Part shown: positions 41,892 to 50,643 of the stretch, one piece after another
How positions within the stretch are numbered: position 1 is the stretch's first letter
Layout of the letters: each line of letters opens with the position of its first letter
Program-made: the position numbers and the translations under genes
The notes under the pieces: model-generated
Databases searched by the model: none
What the model was told of the DNA's origin: nothing
Seen by the model: the letters and a program-made list of their open reading frames with translations, nothing else
From: an uncultured Poribacteria bacterium
Lineage (GTDB): Bacteria; Poribacteria; WGA-4E; WGA-3G
DNA length: 64,000 nucleotides
Assembly (NCBI GenBank): GCA_958295855.1
Contig: OY282383.1
Location: 2,894,481 to 2,958,480, forward strand
Reading direction: 5' to 3'

Positions 41892-44800
41892 ATGCGATAC
41901 ATCAAACCCATTGTTTGGCTCATTTTTATATTATCCGGTGCCAGCGGTCTCATCTATGAAGTGATATGGATGCGGCAGCTGACGCTCATCTTCGGAAGCA
42001 CCGTCTTCGCAACCAGCACTGTGCTGACGGCTTTTATGGCAGGCCTCGCGCTCGGTAGTTTTTACTTCGGTAGAAAGATTGACGAGAGCACGCAGTCCCC
42101 GCTACGGCTCTACGCGCTTTTGGAGGCAGGCATTGGCGGCTTCTGTTTGGTGTGGCCCCTCATTCTGGGGGCACTTAGCGCACTCTATGTGCTTATCCAT
42201 CGCAACGTAACGTCCGAATTCTACACCCTCTCACTGATGCGGTTTGTGTTAACGTTTGGCGTATTGCTTATTCCCTCCACTTTGATGGGCGGTACGTTGC
42301 CAGTGCTAACCCGATTTTTTGTGAAGCGGCTGGAGCGCCTCGGCACGAATGTCGGGATTCTGTATGCGTTGAACACATTCGGTGCTGTCATCGGATGTGT
42401 GGCGGCAGGGTTTTTCCTGATTGAGTTTTTGGGGGTTAGGAGTACGCTCCTTGTAGGCGTGGCGATTAATTTCGCGGTCGCGTTGGTAGCCTTCGCCCTA
42501 GCCCGTTCAGAACAACAGGAGAACGCAGCGGAGGAACAGGAGGTGCGCATACACGATGAACAAGCGTCTGACAAGAACAAGGTAATGGACGATACCCCTT
42601 CCACAAATCTGGTGTTGTGGGCAATAGGCATCTCAGGCTTCTGCGCGTTGGCTTATGAGGTGTTGTGGACCCGCATCTTAGTGTTCTTCTTGGGCAGCAC
42701 GACGTATGCGTTTGCGACGATGCTGGCGGCGTTTCTGTTTGGAATTGCGCTAGGCAGCCTACTGTTTTCCCGATGGGTTGACCGGGTGACGCGAACCTTA
42801 GGTATTTTGGGCATCATTCAACTCGGTATCGGGCTATTCGCGCTTGTCCTGATGCCTGCGTTTGAGGAACTGTACGGCATGAGCCGTGCGTTTCAGTCCA
42901 CCTTTGGCGGTGGGCGATTTTGGGCATTCTTTTCCTGTTTCCTCGTGATGAGTGTGCCAACCTTTTTGATGGGTGCCACGTTTCCGCTTGTAACGAAAAT
43001 TTACGCAGGCAGTGCACACCAATTGGGCAGGAGTATTGGAAACGTCTATGCGATTAACACGGTGGGAAGCATTTTGGGTGCGTTTTGCGCGGGCTTTATC
43101 CTGATTCCGCTTTTGGGGATTCGGCCGAGCATTGTGCTAATGGTAGCGTTGAATACAGGAATTGGGTGTGTGCTTGTTTTGAAACGGAGCACAAACGGGG
43201 CGGAAAAGGGGAATGTCGTGCTCGGGAGCTCGCTCCTACAAGGCTTAGGCATCGGCATGCCGATTCTCAACGCCGGTCTGGCGGTTATTTTGTTGTTCAC
43301 GCTGAATCAACCCCTCTTTCTGAAAAGCGCGATTTTCAAAACACAACGGCCGGGCGATACACTTGTGGATTACAATGAGGAGGTAGACGCGACAGTAACA
43401 ACGTTGAAGGACAATGAAGGCGTGTACCGGCTCTATGTGGATACGAATCAAGCCGCGGATGCCTCGCGATGGGATTCGCCTTCGCATCGGGTGATTGCAC
43501 ATCTGCCGTTGCTGTTGCACCGCCGCCCGAAACGGGCACTCGTGGTAGGGTTCGGCATGGGGCTCACCTCGTATTCCATCACGCAGCACCGTGTGCAAGT
43601 TGACGCAGTTGAACTCTCCAGCGGCGTGATTGCCGCAGCTCAAAAGCATTTCACACACGTCAATCAGAACGTGTTTGACAACCCGTTGTTTCGTTATACG
43701 CTTAACGATGGACGCAACCACATCCTGATGACAAAAACGAAATACGATATGATTTCCACCGGCATCATCCACCCACTTGTCAGTGCGGGAAGTTCCAATA
43801 TCTACACCGAGGATTTTTACCGTTTGTGTAGGCGAATTCTCACAGAGGATGGGATTATGTGCCAATGGGTGCCGTTGCATCGTTTGCCGGAAGCACACTA
43901 TAAGATGATTGTACGCACGTTCATTGCCGTGTTCCCACATACGACGCTCTGGTATAAATATACCCCCGATTTTGTGATTCTCATCGGCACGCCCAAGCCG
44001 CTTGCGATTGACTATAAGCACTTTATGGAGCGTGCACAGATAACCAGTATCCGACAAGGGCTCGCTGCCGATGAACTGGACGGCATGTCTTTACTGGATT
44101 CATTTATGATGGGCCCGGCGGCAGTGCGTGACTACGTCGGCGTTGGGGATATTCACACAGACAACCGACCGAGGTTAGAATTCTTCCGAGGCGCAGATTT
44201 GGTGAATACCACAGCGCAAAACGTTACGGGAATGGCGGAATATAGAGAATCCGTCATACCGTATCTCACGAACTACGGCAGGACATTGACGGAGAAAAAA
44301 GCTGTTCGTGACGAACTCAACACCTACTTTAAGGCAACACAGCAATTGATTCTGGGGCAGATAGCTTATGCGAAAGCGCAATACGACAGTGCCGCCTCGC
44401 TGATAAGCAATGCAGTGGATATCAATCCGGCTGACGAGACAATTCGCTACAACTTTGGGGTTGTTGCAGGCTTAATTCACGAGGACGAGCAGGAAGAACT
44501 TCGCCAACTTGAAAAGCAGGTGCAGAGCACCTTAGCACAGAACCCCGATGATATTCAGGGACACCTCTATCTCGCCACACTTTATGAGATGCAAGGTGAA
44601 CTCTCCAAGGCCACGAGCGAACTTGAGGAAGTACTCAGACGCAATTCTAACAGATTCGATGTCTATATGCTCTTGGGACCGCTGTATGAACGCCAAGAAC
44701 GCTACGAAGCAGCACTCCGCACTTATGAACGGTTAGAACGGCAGGTGCATCGCGATTCGGAGCTCGCTCCCACGCAATTGCCCGCCCCCATTTTTGCCGC

Positions 44801-45068
44801 CATGGCACGCCTCCACTTGCTATTGGAAAATGTGGAGGAAGCAAAACGGTACGCACAGAAGGGAGTGGCGACAGATGCAAACTCGTGGCGTTCCTATTAC
44901 ATCCTCGGCAATGTTTACGCCGCCATGAATCAGCCGCAAAAGCAAGCGGAACACTACACGAACGCTTTAAAAGCCATTGATGCAGCCAGCCTCCGGTCCC
45001 CAGATGCAACAGACTTACATAGTATTAGAGAACAGATTCAAAATGAACTAGAACAACTCAAAAAGTAG
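41892..45068 (+). CDS. Fused multi-pass membrane protein / spermidine synthase-like / TPR protein
   Basis: 1058 residues from ATG 41892; an in-frame GTG at 41871 is an alternative. Residues 1-475 hold about a dozen hydrophobic helices in two related halves (SGASGLIYEVIWMRQLTLIFGS; SGFCALAYEVLWTRILVFFLGS), an MFS-like duplication. Residues about 500-740 are a spermidine-synthase-type Rossmann methyltransferase-like domain (ALVVGFGMGLTSYSI, VDAVELSSGVIAAAQKHF, YDMISTGIIHPLVSAGS, GIMCQWVPLHRLP). The aminopropyltransferase acceptor residues are not obvious, so polyamine synthesis is not assured. TPR units fill about 830-1040. The stop TAG lies inside the first unit of the repeat at 45061-45177. 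Confidence 0.88.
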   Translation: MRYIKPIVWLIFILSGASGLIYEVIWMRQLTLIFGSTVFATSTVLTAFMAGLALGSFYFGRKIDESTQSPLRLYALLEAGIGGFCLVWPLILGALSALYVLIHRNVTSEFYTLSLMRFVLTFGVLLIPSTLMGGTLPVLTRFFVKRLERLGTNVGILYALNTFGAVIGCVAAGFFLIEFLGVRSTLLVGVAINFAVALVAFALARSEQQENAAEEQEVRIHDEQASDKNKVMDDTPSTNLVLWAIGISGFCALAYEVLWTRILVFFLGSTTYAFATMLAAFLFGIALGSLLFSRWVDRVTRTLGILGIIQLGIGLFALVLMPAFEELYGMSRAFQSTFGGGRFWAFFSCFLVMSVPTFLMGATFPLVTKIYAGSAHQLGRSIGNVYAINTVGSILGAFCAGFILIPLLGIRPSIVLMVALNTGIGCVLVLKRSTNGAEKGNVVLGSSLLQGLGIGMPILNAGLAVILLFTLNQPLFLKSAIFKTQRPGDTLVDYNEEVDATVTTLKDNEGVYRLYVDTNQAADASRWDSPSHRVIAHLPLLLHRRPKRALVVGFGMGLTSYSITQHRVQVDAVELSSGVIAAAQKHFTHVNQNVFDNPLFRYTLNDGRNHILMTKTKYDMISTGIIHPLVSAGSSNIYTEDFYRLCRRILTEDGIMCQWVPLHRLPEAHYKMIVRTFIAVFPHTTLWYKYTPDFVILIGTPKPLAIDYKHFMERAQITSIRQGLAADELDGMSLLDSFMMGPAAVRDYVGVGDIHTDNRPRLEFFRGADLVNTTAQNVTGMAEYRESVIPYLTNYGRTLTEKKAVRDELNTYFKATQQLILGQIAYAKAQYDSAASLISNAVDINPADETIRYNFGVVAGLIHEDEQEELRQLEKQVQSTLAQNPDDIQGHLYLATLYEMQGELSKATSELEEVLRRNSNRFDVYMLLGPLYERQERYEAALRTYERLERQVHRDSELAPTQLPAPIFAAMARLHLLLENVEEAKRYAQKGVATDANSWRSYYILGNVYAAMNQPQKQAEHYTNALKAIDAASLRSPDATDLHSIREQIQNELEQLKK

Positions 45069-45177
45069 CAGGCACGCTCCGCCGTGCCGTATGCCCACAA
45101 AAAGTAGCAGGCACGCTCCGCCGTGCCGTCGCCTCACAAAAAGTAGCAGGCACGCTCCGCCGTGCCGTCGCCTCACA
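45061..45177. repeat. Three tandem 39-bp copies of element F
   Basis: Units 45061-45099, 45100-45138, 45139-45177, each AAAAGTAGCAGGCACGCTCC then GCCGTGCCGT; the last two identical. The first carries the stop of the upstream gene; aspS starts 22 bases after the last. An inverted single copy lies at 1983-2016. Confidence 0.92.
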
Positions 45178-45198
45178 AAAGGAGACTATAGACACATC

Positions 45199-47250
45199 AT
45201 GTCCCAGGAACCTTCTTTAAAACGAACCCATTATTGTGGTGCCCTGCGTCTGGCTGATGCAGGTGCCACTGCCCGGCTCAACGGCTGGGTCAAACGCCGG
45301 CGCGACCATGGCGGTGTCATCTTCGTTGACTTACGCGACAGGACAGGCATCACTCAGGTGGTCTTTGACCCGCAGATTGACGAACAAGCACATGCCCTCG
45401 CAGATGCTGTCAGAAGCGAATTTGTGTTGAACGTCAGCGGCACTGTCCGAGAGCGCGCCCCCGGCGAAATGCTCTTCCAAGCAGACGCAGCCTATCAAAC
45501 AGAACTCACCGATGGCACCCTGTCGCCTGCATTCCGAGCCTTATTTGCGGCGAAGCTTGCACGCGCAGATGGAAAGTCGGATGTGGACACCAAATACACC
45601 CTCTCCGAAAAAATTGAGGTGGCCACCCGAGTCCCCGGCACCCGGTGGCTGCTCACTGATGTCGAAAACAATCGCACATATCACATTGAGAACGCGGAAA
45701 ACGGAAACCTCAACGTCTATCAAGGCACCGTCAACCCTGAACTTGACACGGGCGAGATCGAACTTGCCGTGGAGTCGCTGAACATTCTGAATAAAGCCAA
45801 AACGCCACCCTTTCCTGTTGAAGACGATATTGACGTGGCGGAAGAGATTCGGATGCACTACCGGTTCATAGACCTGCGCCGGCCCGAAATGCAGAAGACC
45901 CTGGCGATGCGGCATAAAGCCGCACTCGCAGCACGCAACTATATGAACGAGCAGGGCTTCCTTGAAATTGAAACACCCATCTTGATGAACAGCACGCCAG
46001 AAGGCGCGCGCGATGTGCTTGTGCCGAGCCGTCATTCTCCCGGTAGATTCTATGCACTCCCGCAATCCCCGCAGCAGTTTAAGCAGATTCTCATGATGAG
46101 TGGCGTTGACCGGTATTTTCAGATAGCGCGATGTTTCCGAGATGAGGACACCCGTGCCGATAGGCAGCTTGAGTTCACACAACTTGACATAGAGATGTCC
46201 TTCGCAGGAGTTAACGATGTGCTTGAGGTTACCGAAGGGCTCATGAAACGGATATTTGAGGAGGCGGGTGGCATCCCCATCCAAACCCCTTTCCCGCGGC
46301 TCCCCTACCACGAATCGATGGCACGGTTCGGGAACGACAAGCCGGATACGCGGTTCGGTATGGAGCTCACGGACCTCTCCGATGTCATGGCAGACTGTGA
46401 TTTTCAGGTATTCGCACGCACTTTAGCAACAGGCGGGCAGGTCAAAGCCATCGCGGTTCCAGGTGGCGAGGCCTTATCACGCAAAGAGATTGAAGACCTG
46501 ACGACATTCGTCGCTACCTACCGGGCGAAGGGATTGGCGTGGGTTAAAGTTATCGCGGACGACCAGGCAAATTCTAGATATTCATCTGGTATCGTCAAAT
46601 TTTTCACAACAGAACAACTTGAAGCAGCGCAAGAGAGAACGGGCGCAAAGCCCGGAGACATCATGTTCTTTGTTGCTGACAAACCAAAGGTCGTCGCTGA
46701 TGCACTTGGTAATCTACGACTTCATCTGGGGAAACGACTCAATCTTATTGATGAAACCCAATATAACTTCTTGTGGATTGTCGACTATCCGCTCTTTGAA
46801 TGGAATGAGGAAGAGAATCGCTACGAACCCTTCCACCATCTGTTCACCGGGGCGACAGAAGAGACCTTGCCCTTGTTAGACACGGACCCGGGTAAGGTCC
46901 AAAGCCAACACTACGATCTGGTTTGTAACGGATCCGAAATCTGCAGCGGGAGCGTCCGAATTCACAGGTGGGACATCCAACAGAAGGTCTTTGAAATTCT
47001 CAAAATCAAACCCGAAGACGTGAAAACCCGGTTTGGCTATTTCATAGATGCCCTTGAGTACGGGACACCGCCGCATGCCGGCATCGCCCCTGGCTTAGAC
47101 CGGATTGTGATGCTCATGCGGAACGAGGAAAACATCCGCGAGGTGATCGCGTTTCCGAAATCGCAACAGGGGCTTTGCCCACTCACCCATGCCCCGTCTG
47201 TTGTAACGGATGCGCAGCTAGAGGAGTTATCTATTCGCGTGGATGTGTAA
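45199..47250 (+). CDS. aspS: Aspartyl-tRNA synthetase with an extra segment in the anticodon-binding domain
   Basis: 683 residues from ATG 45199 (AAAAGGAGAC upstream; an upstream in-frame ATG at 45091 lies in the tandem repeat). Class II motifs: motif 1 region YRFIDLRRPEMQKTL, motif 2 FRDEDTRADRQLEFTQLD, motif 3 GIAPGLDRIVMLM; bacterial GAD domain in between. It charges tRNA-Asp (possibly also tRNA-Asn). Normal bacterial AspRS is about 590. The excess comes from an insert at about residues 87-175, which separates GTVRER from QGTVNPELDTGEIE. These two parts are contiguous in ordinary enzymes, in the OB-fold domain. Confidence 0.95.
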   Translation: MSQEPSLKRTHYCGALRLADAGATARLNGWVKRRRDHGGVIFVDLRDRTGITQVVFDPQIDEQAHALADAVRSEFVLNVSGTVRERAPGEMLFQADAAYQTELTDGTLSPAFRALFAAKLARADGKSDVDTKYTLSEKIEVATRVPGTRWLLTDVENNRTYHIENAENGNLNVYQGTVNPELDTGEIELAVESLNILNKAKTPPFPVEDDIDVAEEIRMHYRFIDLRRPEMQKTLAMRHKAALAARNYMNEQGFLEIETPILMNSTPEGARDVLVPSRHSPGRFYALPQSPQQFKQILMMSGVDRYFQIARCFRDEDTRADRQLEFTQLDIEMSFAGVNDVLEVTEGLMKRIFEEAGGIPIQTPFPRLPYHESMARFGNDKPDTRFGMELTDLSDVMADCDFQVFARTLATGGQVKAIAVPGGEALSRKEIEDLTTFVATYRAKGLAWVKVIADDQANSRYSSGIVKFFTTEQLEAAQERTGAKPGDIMFFVADKPKVVADALGNLRLHLGKRLNLIDETQYNFLWIVDYPLFEWNEEENRYEPFHHLFTGATEETLPLLDTDPGKVQSQHYDLVCNGSEICSGSVRIHRWDIQQKVFEILKIKPEDVKTRFGYFIDALEYGTPPHAGIAPGLDRIVMLMRNEENIREVIAFPKSQQGLCPLTHAPSVVTDAQLEELSIRVDV

Positions 47251-47263
47251 CTGTAGTACAATC

Positions 47264-47423
47264 TGTTAGATTGTACCCCGCCCGATTTAGAGAAAAATTG
47301 CGCGTCGCACAAGAGGAAACCCGCATGCCAGACCGAGGGGAAAATCCGCGACATCTGCGACATCCGTTACATACTGTCTGCAGGCGATTTCACGGCGACG
47401 CGCAAAATGTTAATAAGGAATTA
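47264..47423 (+). pseudogene. Junction repeat plus C-terminal relic of a sorting-domain gene
   Basis: 47264-47340 is a junction repeat (TTAGATTGT, GCCCGATTTAGAGAAAAATTG, GAGGAAACCCGCATGCCAGA) also found at 48185, 56483 and 58904. From about 47368 it joins the last codons of the sorting tail (encoding LSAGDFTATRKMLIRN and stop), the same end as the large LRR genes. The body of the gene is gone. Uma2 copy 1 follows in the same way as behind the intact genes. Confidence 0.65.
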
Positions 47424-47439
47424 AAAAGGAGATAGCACG

Positions 47440-48135
47440 ATGCGAAAAAAAATAGGCTCTGCCCCGACACTCGAAAGCAGCGCAGCTTGCAAGCGCATAT
47501 TGCAATATCCCTCCTCAGACGGTGAACCTATGGCAGAAACAGAAAGACATCGAAAAGCAATGACAGATGTCATCGATATCGTGGATGGGCATTTCCGGCA
47601 CGTGCCGGATGTGCATGTGTCTGGTAATCTGCTCATCTATTATGAAGAGGGCAATCCCCGGAAAAGTGTCTCTCCAGATGTGTTCATGGTGCGCGGTGTC
47701 TCTAAAAAAGAGCTCCGGACCTATAAAACCTGGGAACAGCAACCAACCCTTGATTTTGTGTTGGAGTTTGCGAGCCCTAGCACCTTTGCGAGAGACTTCA
47801 ACGAGAAGAAGGCAATTTATGCGAAGATTCTAAAGGTTAAAGAGTATTACATCTATGACCCATACCATGAGATAAATCCGCATTTCGTCGGGTTCCGGCT
47901 TGTCGGTGAAGAATATCAAGCCATAGCGTTTGTGAATGGGCGGCTTCCCTCTGAAGTATTAGGTTTGGAGTTGGGTGAGCGTGATGGCGTGCTGAGACTG
48001 TATAATCCTGTCACGGCGGAGTGGTTGTACCCATCTCGAGAACGCCTAGACAAGGTGGAAGCCCGTGCGGAACACGCTGAAGCTGAACTCGCAAAGGTAC
48101 GTGCAGCACTTAAACGCTTACAAGTTTCCGAATAA
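47440..48135 (+). CDS. Uma2-family endonuclease-like protein, copy 1
   Basis: 231 residues, AAAAGGAGATAG before ATG 47440. The Uma2 (DUF820, PD-(D/E)XK) core is VSPDVFMVRGVS then LDFVLEFASPSTFARDFNEKKAIYAKILKVKEYYIYDP, containing the candidate catalytic Asp, Glu and Lys. Family members are abundant in cyanobacteria and mostly uncharacterised. A short coiled coil (DKVEARAEHAEAELAKVRAALKRLQ) ends the protein. This copy has no EFRARQDAESRA repeats. It differs from the other three copies by only a few bases. The element D found after the other copies is absent here. Confidence 0.87.
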   Translation: MRKKIGSAPTLESSAACKRILQYPSSDGEPMAETERHRKAMTDVIDIVDGHFRHVPDVHVSGNLLIYYEEGNPRKSVSPDVFMVRGVSKKELRTYKTWEQQPTLDFVLEFASPSTFARDFNEKKAIYAKILKVKEYYIYDPYHEINPHFVGFRLVGEEYQAIAFVNGRLPSEVLGLELGERDGVLRLYNPVTAEWLYPSRERLDKVEARAEHAEAELAKVRAALKRLQVSE

Positions 48136-48160
48136 GCAGTTCTCTCATGAAAGGAGATTG

Positions 48161-48328
48161 ATGATGAAAACTTGCAAATACCTCCTGTTAGATTGTGCCC
48201 CGCCCGTTTTAGAGAAAAATTGCGCGTCGCGCAAGAGGAAACTCGCATGCCAGACGGAGGGGAAATCCGAGAAAGCCGCGACGTGCCTTCAGACAAACAA
48301 CACCTACATTAAAAGCGCAGCACGCTGA
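48161..48328 (+). pseudogene. Relic start of a haem/LRR-type gene, 55 codons
   Basis: AAAGGAGAT and ATGATGAAAACTTGCAAATA match the start of the large cytochrome-LRR genes at 51464 and 62342, but after 8 codons the sequence switches to the junction repeat (LLLDCAPPVLEKNC...) and stops. A similar relic lies at 56457-56624 and a shorter one at 58883-58948. Whether the peptide is made is unknown. Confidence 0.5.
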
Positions 48329-48354
48329 TATTACAAAAAAGGAGACAAAATCAG

Positions 48355-50628
48355 ATGAAGCTTACTAAGGTAAAATCCATTTTCGTTTGCACGCTCACAC
48401 TCTGGGCGGTGCTTTTCTTAATGCCTTTGGACACACCGGCACAAACCGTAAATATCCCCGACGCGAACCTGCGCGCTGCCATTACAGAGGCACTTGACAA
48501 AGCACAGGGTGCCACGATTACAGCGGCTGATATGGCGACGTTAACCCGCCTTGAGGCACATGACAGAGGCATTCGCGATTTGACTGGGCTGGCGGCTGCG
48601 ACACATCTGGAAGAGATAAGGCTTAACAACAGCTTGATCTCCGACTTGTCGCCACTCGCGGCATTGATGAGACTCAGTGTCATTGAGTTCAGACATAACG
48701 TGATAACGGATTTATCCCCAGTCGCCGGATTAATCAACTTGAGATGGCTAGTTGTTCCACATAACTTGATAGACGATCTCTCACCTGTTGAAGATTTAAT
48801 CAATTTGGAAGGATTAGAGATTTCGCATAACGTTATATCTGACTTATCGCCACTCGCAGGTTTGATAAAACTTCATGCGATATGGATGAGCGAGAACCTG
48901 CCAGCCGACCTGTCGCCCCTGACAGGATTAATCAACTTGAAAGAGTTCCACTCCTGGGGCACGCCTATATCAAACCTTGCACCGCTTGCGAAATTGCCAA
49001 AACTGACAAATATAGACATTTGCGGTGGTGACATATCAGATCTCTCCGCTTTGGAGGGGTTGACAGGTTTGACAGAACTCTATCTCGCCGGCAACGAAAT
49101 CACGGACATCTCTCCGTTGGCGAGTTTAACAGGGTTAACACGTCTGAGCCTTGAACATAACGAGGTAGCCGATCTATCAGGACTTGAAGGATTAAACCGC
49201 CTGAAATGGGCAGACCTGCGCGACAATGACATCTCAGATGTCTCTCCACTTTCCGAATTAGACAGTCTGACATGGCTGGACCTTAGCGAGAATGCGATAA
49301 CGGACGTATCCTCTCTTACCTCCTTGCCTAGCCTGACATGGCTGGGCCTGATCGACAATCCAATAGCAGACGTATCCGTTTTAGAAAGATTTTCCGAGAA
49401 CACATCTGTCTCGCACTCGGAATTCATTCCTGGCCCGCTCCCGCCAGCCGGGCCAAAAATAGAGGGCCCCTGGTTATGGGTGATTGTGCCGGGCTCACGC
49501 CTTGACAACACCGACTTGCTTGCACGTGCGAGTGGCGGTGCGGCAACGGAGGTGAAGGTGGCTACCTTTGGGGCGAAGGAAGGAAAGGCTGTTGGAGACA
49601 GCGAGTGGACCGCACACAATCTCTCCCCCACGGGTGGGGACAACATCAACGAAATGACAGATGCCCTCGGTTGGGGAAGAGGTAGAGATATATATGAGCA
49701 TGTCGTTTACGGTTCCGTCACGTTGGAGTCACCGCGTGAACAGAACACAACGATGCTTGTCGGGAGTGATGATGCGGTAAAGGTCTGGCTCAACGGTGAG
49801 TTGGTTCACTACAATGCTGTTCTCCGGGGGGCTGGCGATTACCAGGATGCGTTCGCTGTCACGTTGAAGCAGGGAGCAAACGTGTTATTAGTCGCTGTTG
49901 ACAATCGCGGGCATGGAGGCTTTAGCGGTTTCTTTGGCTTTGCACAAGGCACAGCGTATACGGTGAACTCCCCGGGTACGACACTTGTGATAGCAATACC
50001 CGACTGGGATGTGAACAAAGATGGGATGGTGAGCATCCTGGATCTGATTCTGGTAGGGCAAGATTTGGGAAAAGCCACTCCTACCAACGCACGAACGGAC
50101 GTGAACGGCGATGGGACGCGCAATATCCAAGATCTTGTCCTTGTTGCACAACACTGGGGCGAACTCAGCGGCACCTCAGCGGCACCTTCTGCGCTTGCAC
50201 TAGGCAACATGGGATTAGAGAAAGCAGTGATACGCGCATGGATAGCACAAGCACAGGCTGAAAATGATGGCTCGCTAGCTTTCCAACAAGGTATCGCGAA
50301 TCTCCAACGCATTTTAGCGACGATGATGATGCCTGAAAGGACAACGTTGCTTGTAAATTATCCGAATCCCTTCAACCCCGAGACATGGATACCGTATCAA
50401 CTTGCCGAACCCGCCACAGTCACATTGCATATTTATGCGGTGAGTGGTGCTTTGGTTCGGACGTTGGATGTGGGGCATCAGGCTGCAGGGCGCTATCAGG
50501 AGCGGAGCCGTGCGGCGTATTGGGATGGGAAAAATGAGAGTGGTGAACCTGTTGCGAGTGGTGTCTATTTTTATACACTCACCGCAGGCGATTTCACGGC
50601 GACGCGCAAAATGTTAATAAGCAAGTAA
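48355..50628 (+). CDS. Secreted leucine-rich-repeat protein with dockerin and sorting tail, LRR copy 1
   Basis: 757 residues; AAAAAAGGAGAC before ATG 48355. Signal peptide 1-31 (VCTLTLWAVLFLMPLDTPAQ). Residues 35-355 are internalin-like 22-residue LRRs (LEEIRLNNSLISDLSPLAAL, LTRLSLEHNEVADLSGLEGL). A beta-sandwich of PA14/carbohydrate-binding style follows (about 370-540; GPWLWVIVPG, DDAVKVWLNGELVHYN, ANVLLVAVDN). Then a dockerin pair (DVNKDGMVSILDL, DVNGDGTRNIQDL) and the tail NYPNPFNPETWIPYQL to ATRKMLISK. Likely exported and surface-displayed by the tail. Uma2 copy 2 starts 15 bases after the stop, so the two are probably cotranscribed. Confidence 0.88.
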   Translation: MKLTKVKSIFVCTLTLWAVLFLMPLDTPAQTVNIPDANLRAAITEALDKAQGATITAADMATLTRLEAHDRGIRDLTGLAAATHLEEIRLNNSLISDLSPLAALMRLSVIEFRHNVITDLSPVAGLINLRWLVVPHNLIDDLSPVEDLINLEGLEISHNVISDLSPLAGLIKLHAIWMSENLPADLSPLTGLINLKEFHSWGTPISNLAPLAKLPKLTNIDICGGDISDLSALEGLTGLTELYLAGNEITDISPLASLTGLTRLSLEHNEVADLSGLEGLNRLKWADLRDNDISDVSPLSELDSLTWLDLSENAITDVSSLTSLPSLTWLGLIDNPIADVSVLERFSENTSVSHSEFIPGPLPPAGPKIEGPWLWVIVPGSRLDNTDLLARASGGAATEVKVATFGAKEGKAVGDSEWTAHNLSPTGGDNINEMTDALGWGRGRDIYEHVVYGSVTLESPREQNTTMLVGSDDAVKVWLNGELVHYNAVLRGAGDYQDAFAVTLKQGANVLLVAVDNRGHGGFSGFFGFAQGTAYTVNSPGTTLVIAIPDWDVNKDGMVSILDLILVGQDLGKATPTNARTDVNGDGTRNIQDLVLVAQHWGELSGTSAAPSALALGNMGLEKAVIRAWIAQAQAENDGSLAFQQGIANLQRILATMMMPERTTLLVNYPNPFNPETWIPYQLAEPATVTLHIYAVSGALVRTLDVGHQAAGRYQERSRAAYWDGKNESGEPVASGVYFYTLTAGDFTATRKMLISK

Positions 50629-50643
50629 AAAGGAGATAGCACG

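Noticed and set aside
45091..45198. Upstream start for aspS giving 36 extra residues
   Set aside because: The extension is the translation of the 39-bp tandem repeat; a good ribosome site precedes ATG 45199.
45457..45723. Intein in AspRS
   Set aside because: Only about 88 residues, no Cys/Ser at the left border, no His-Asn at the right border.
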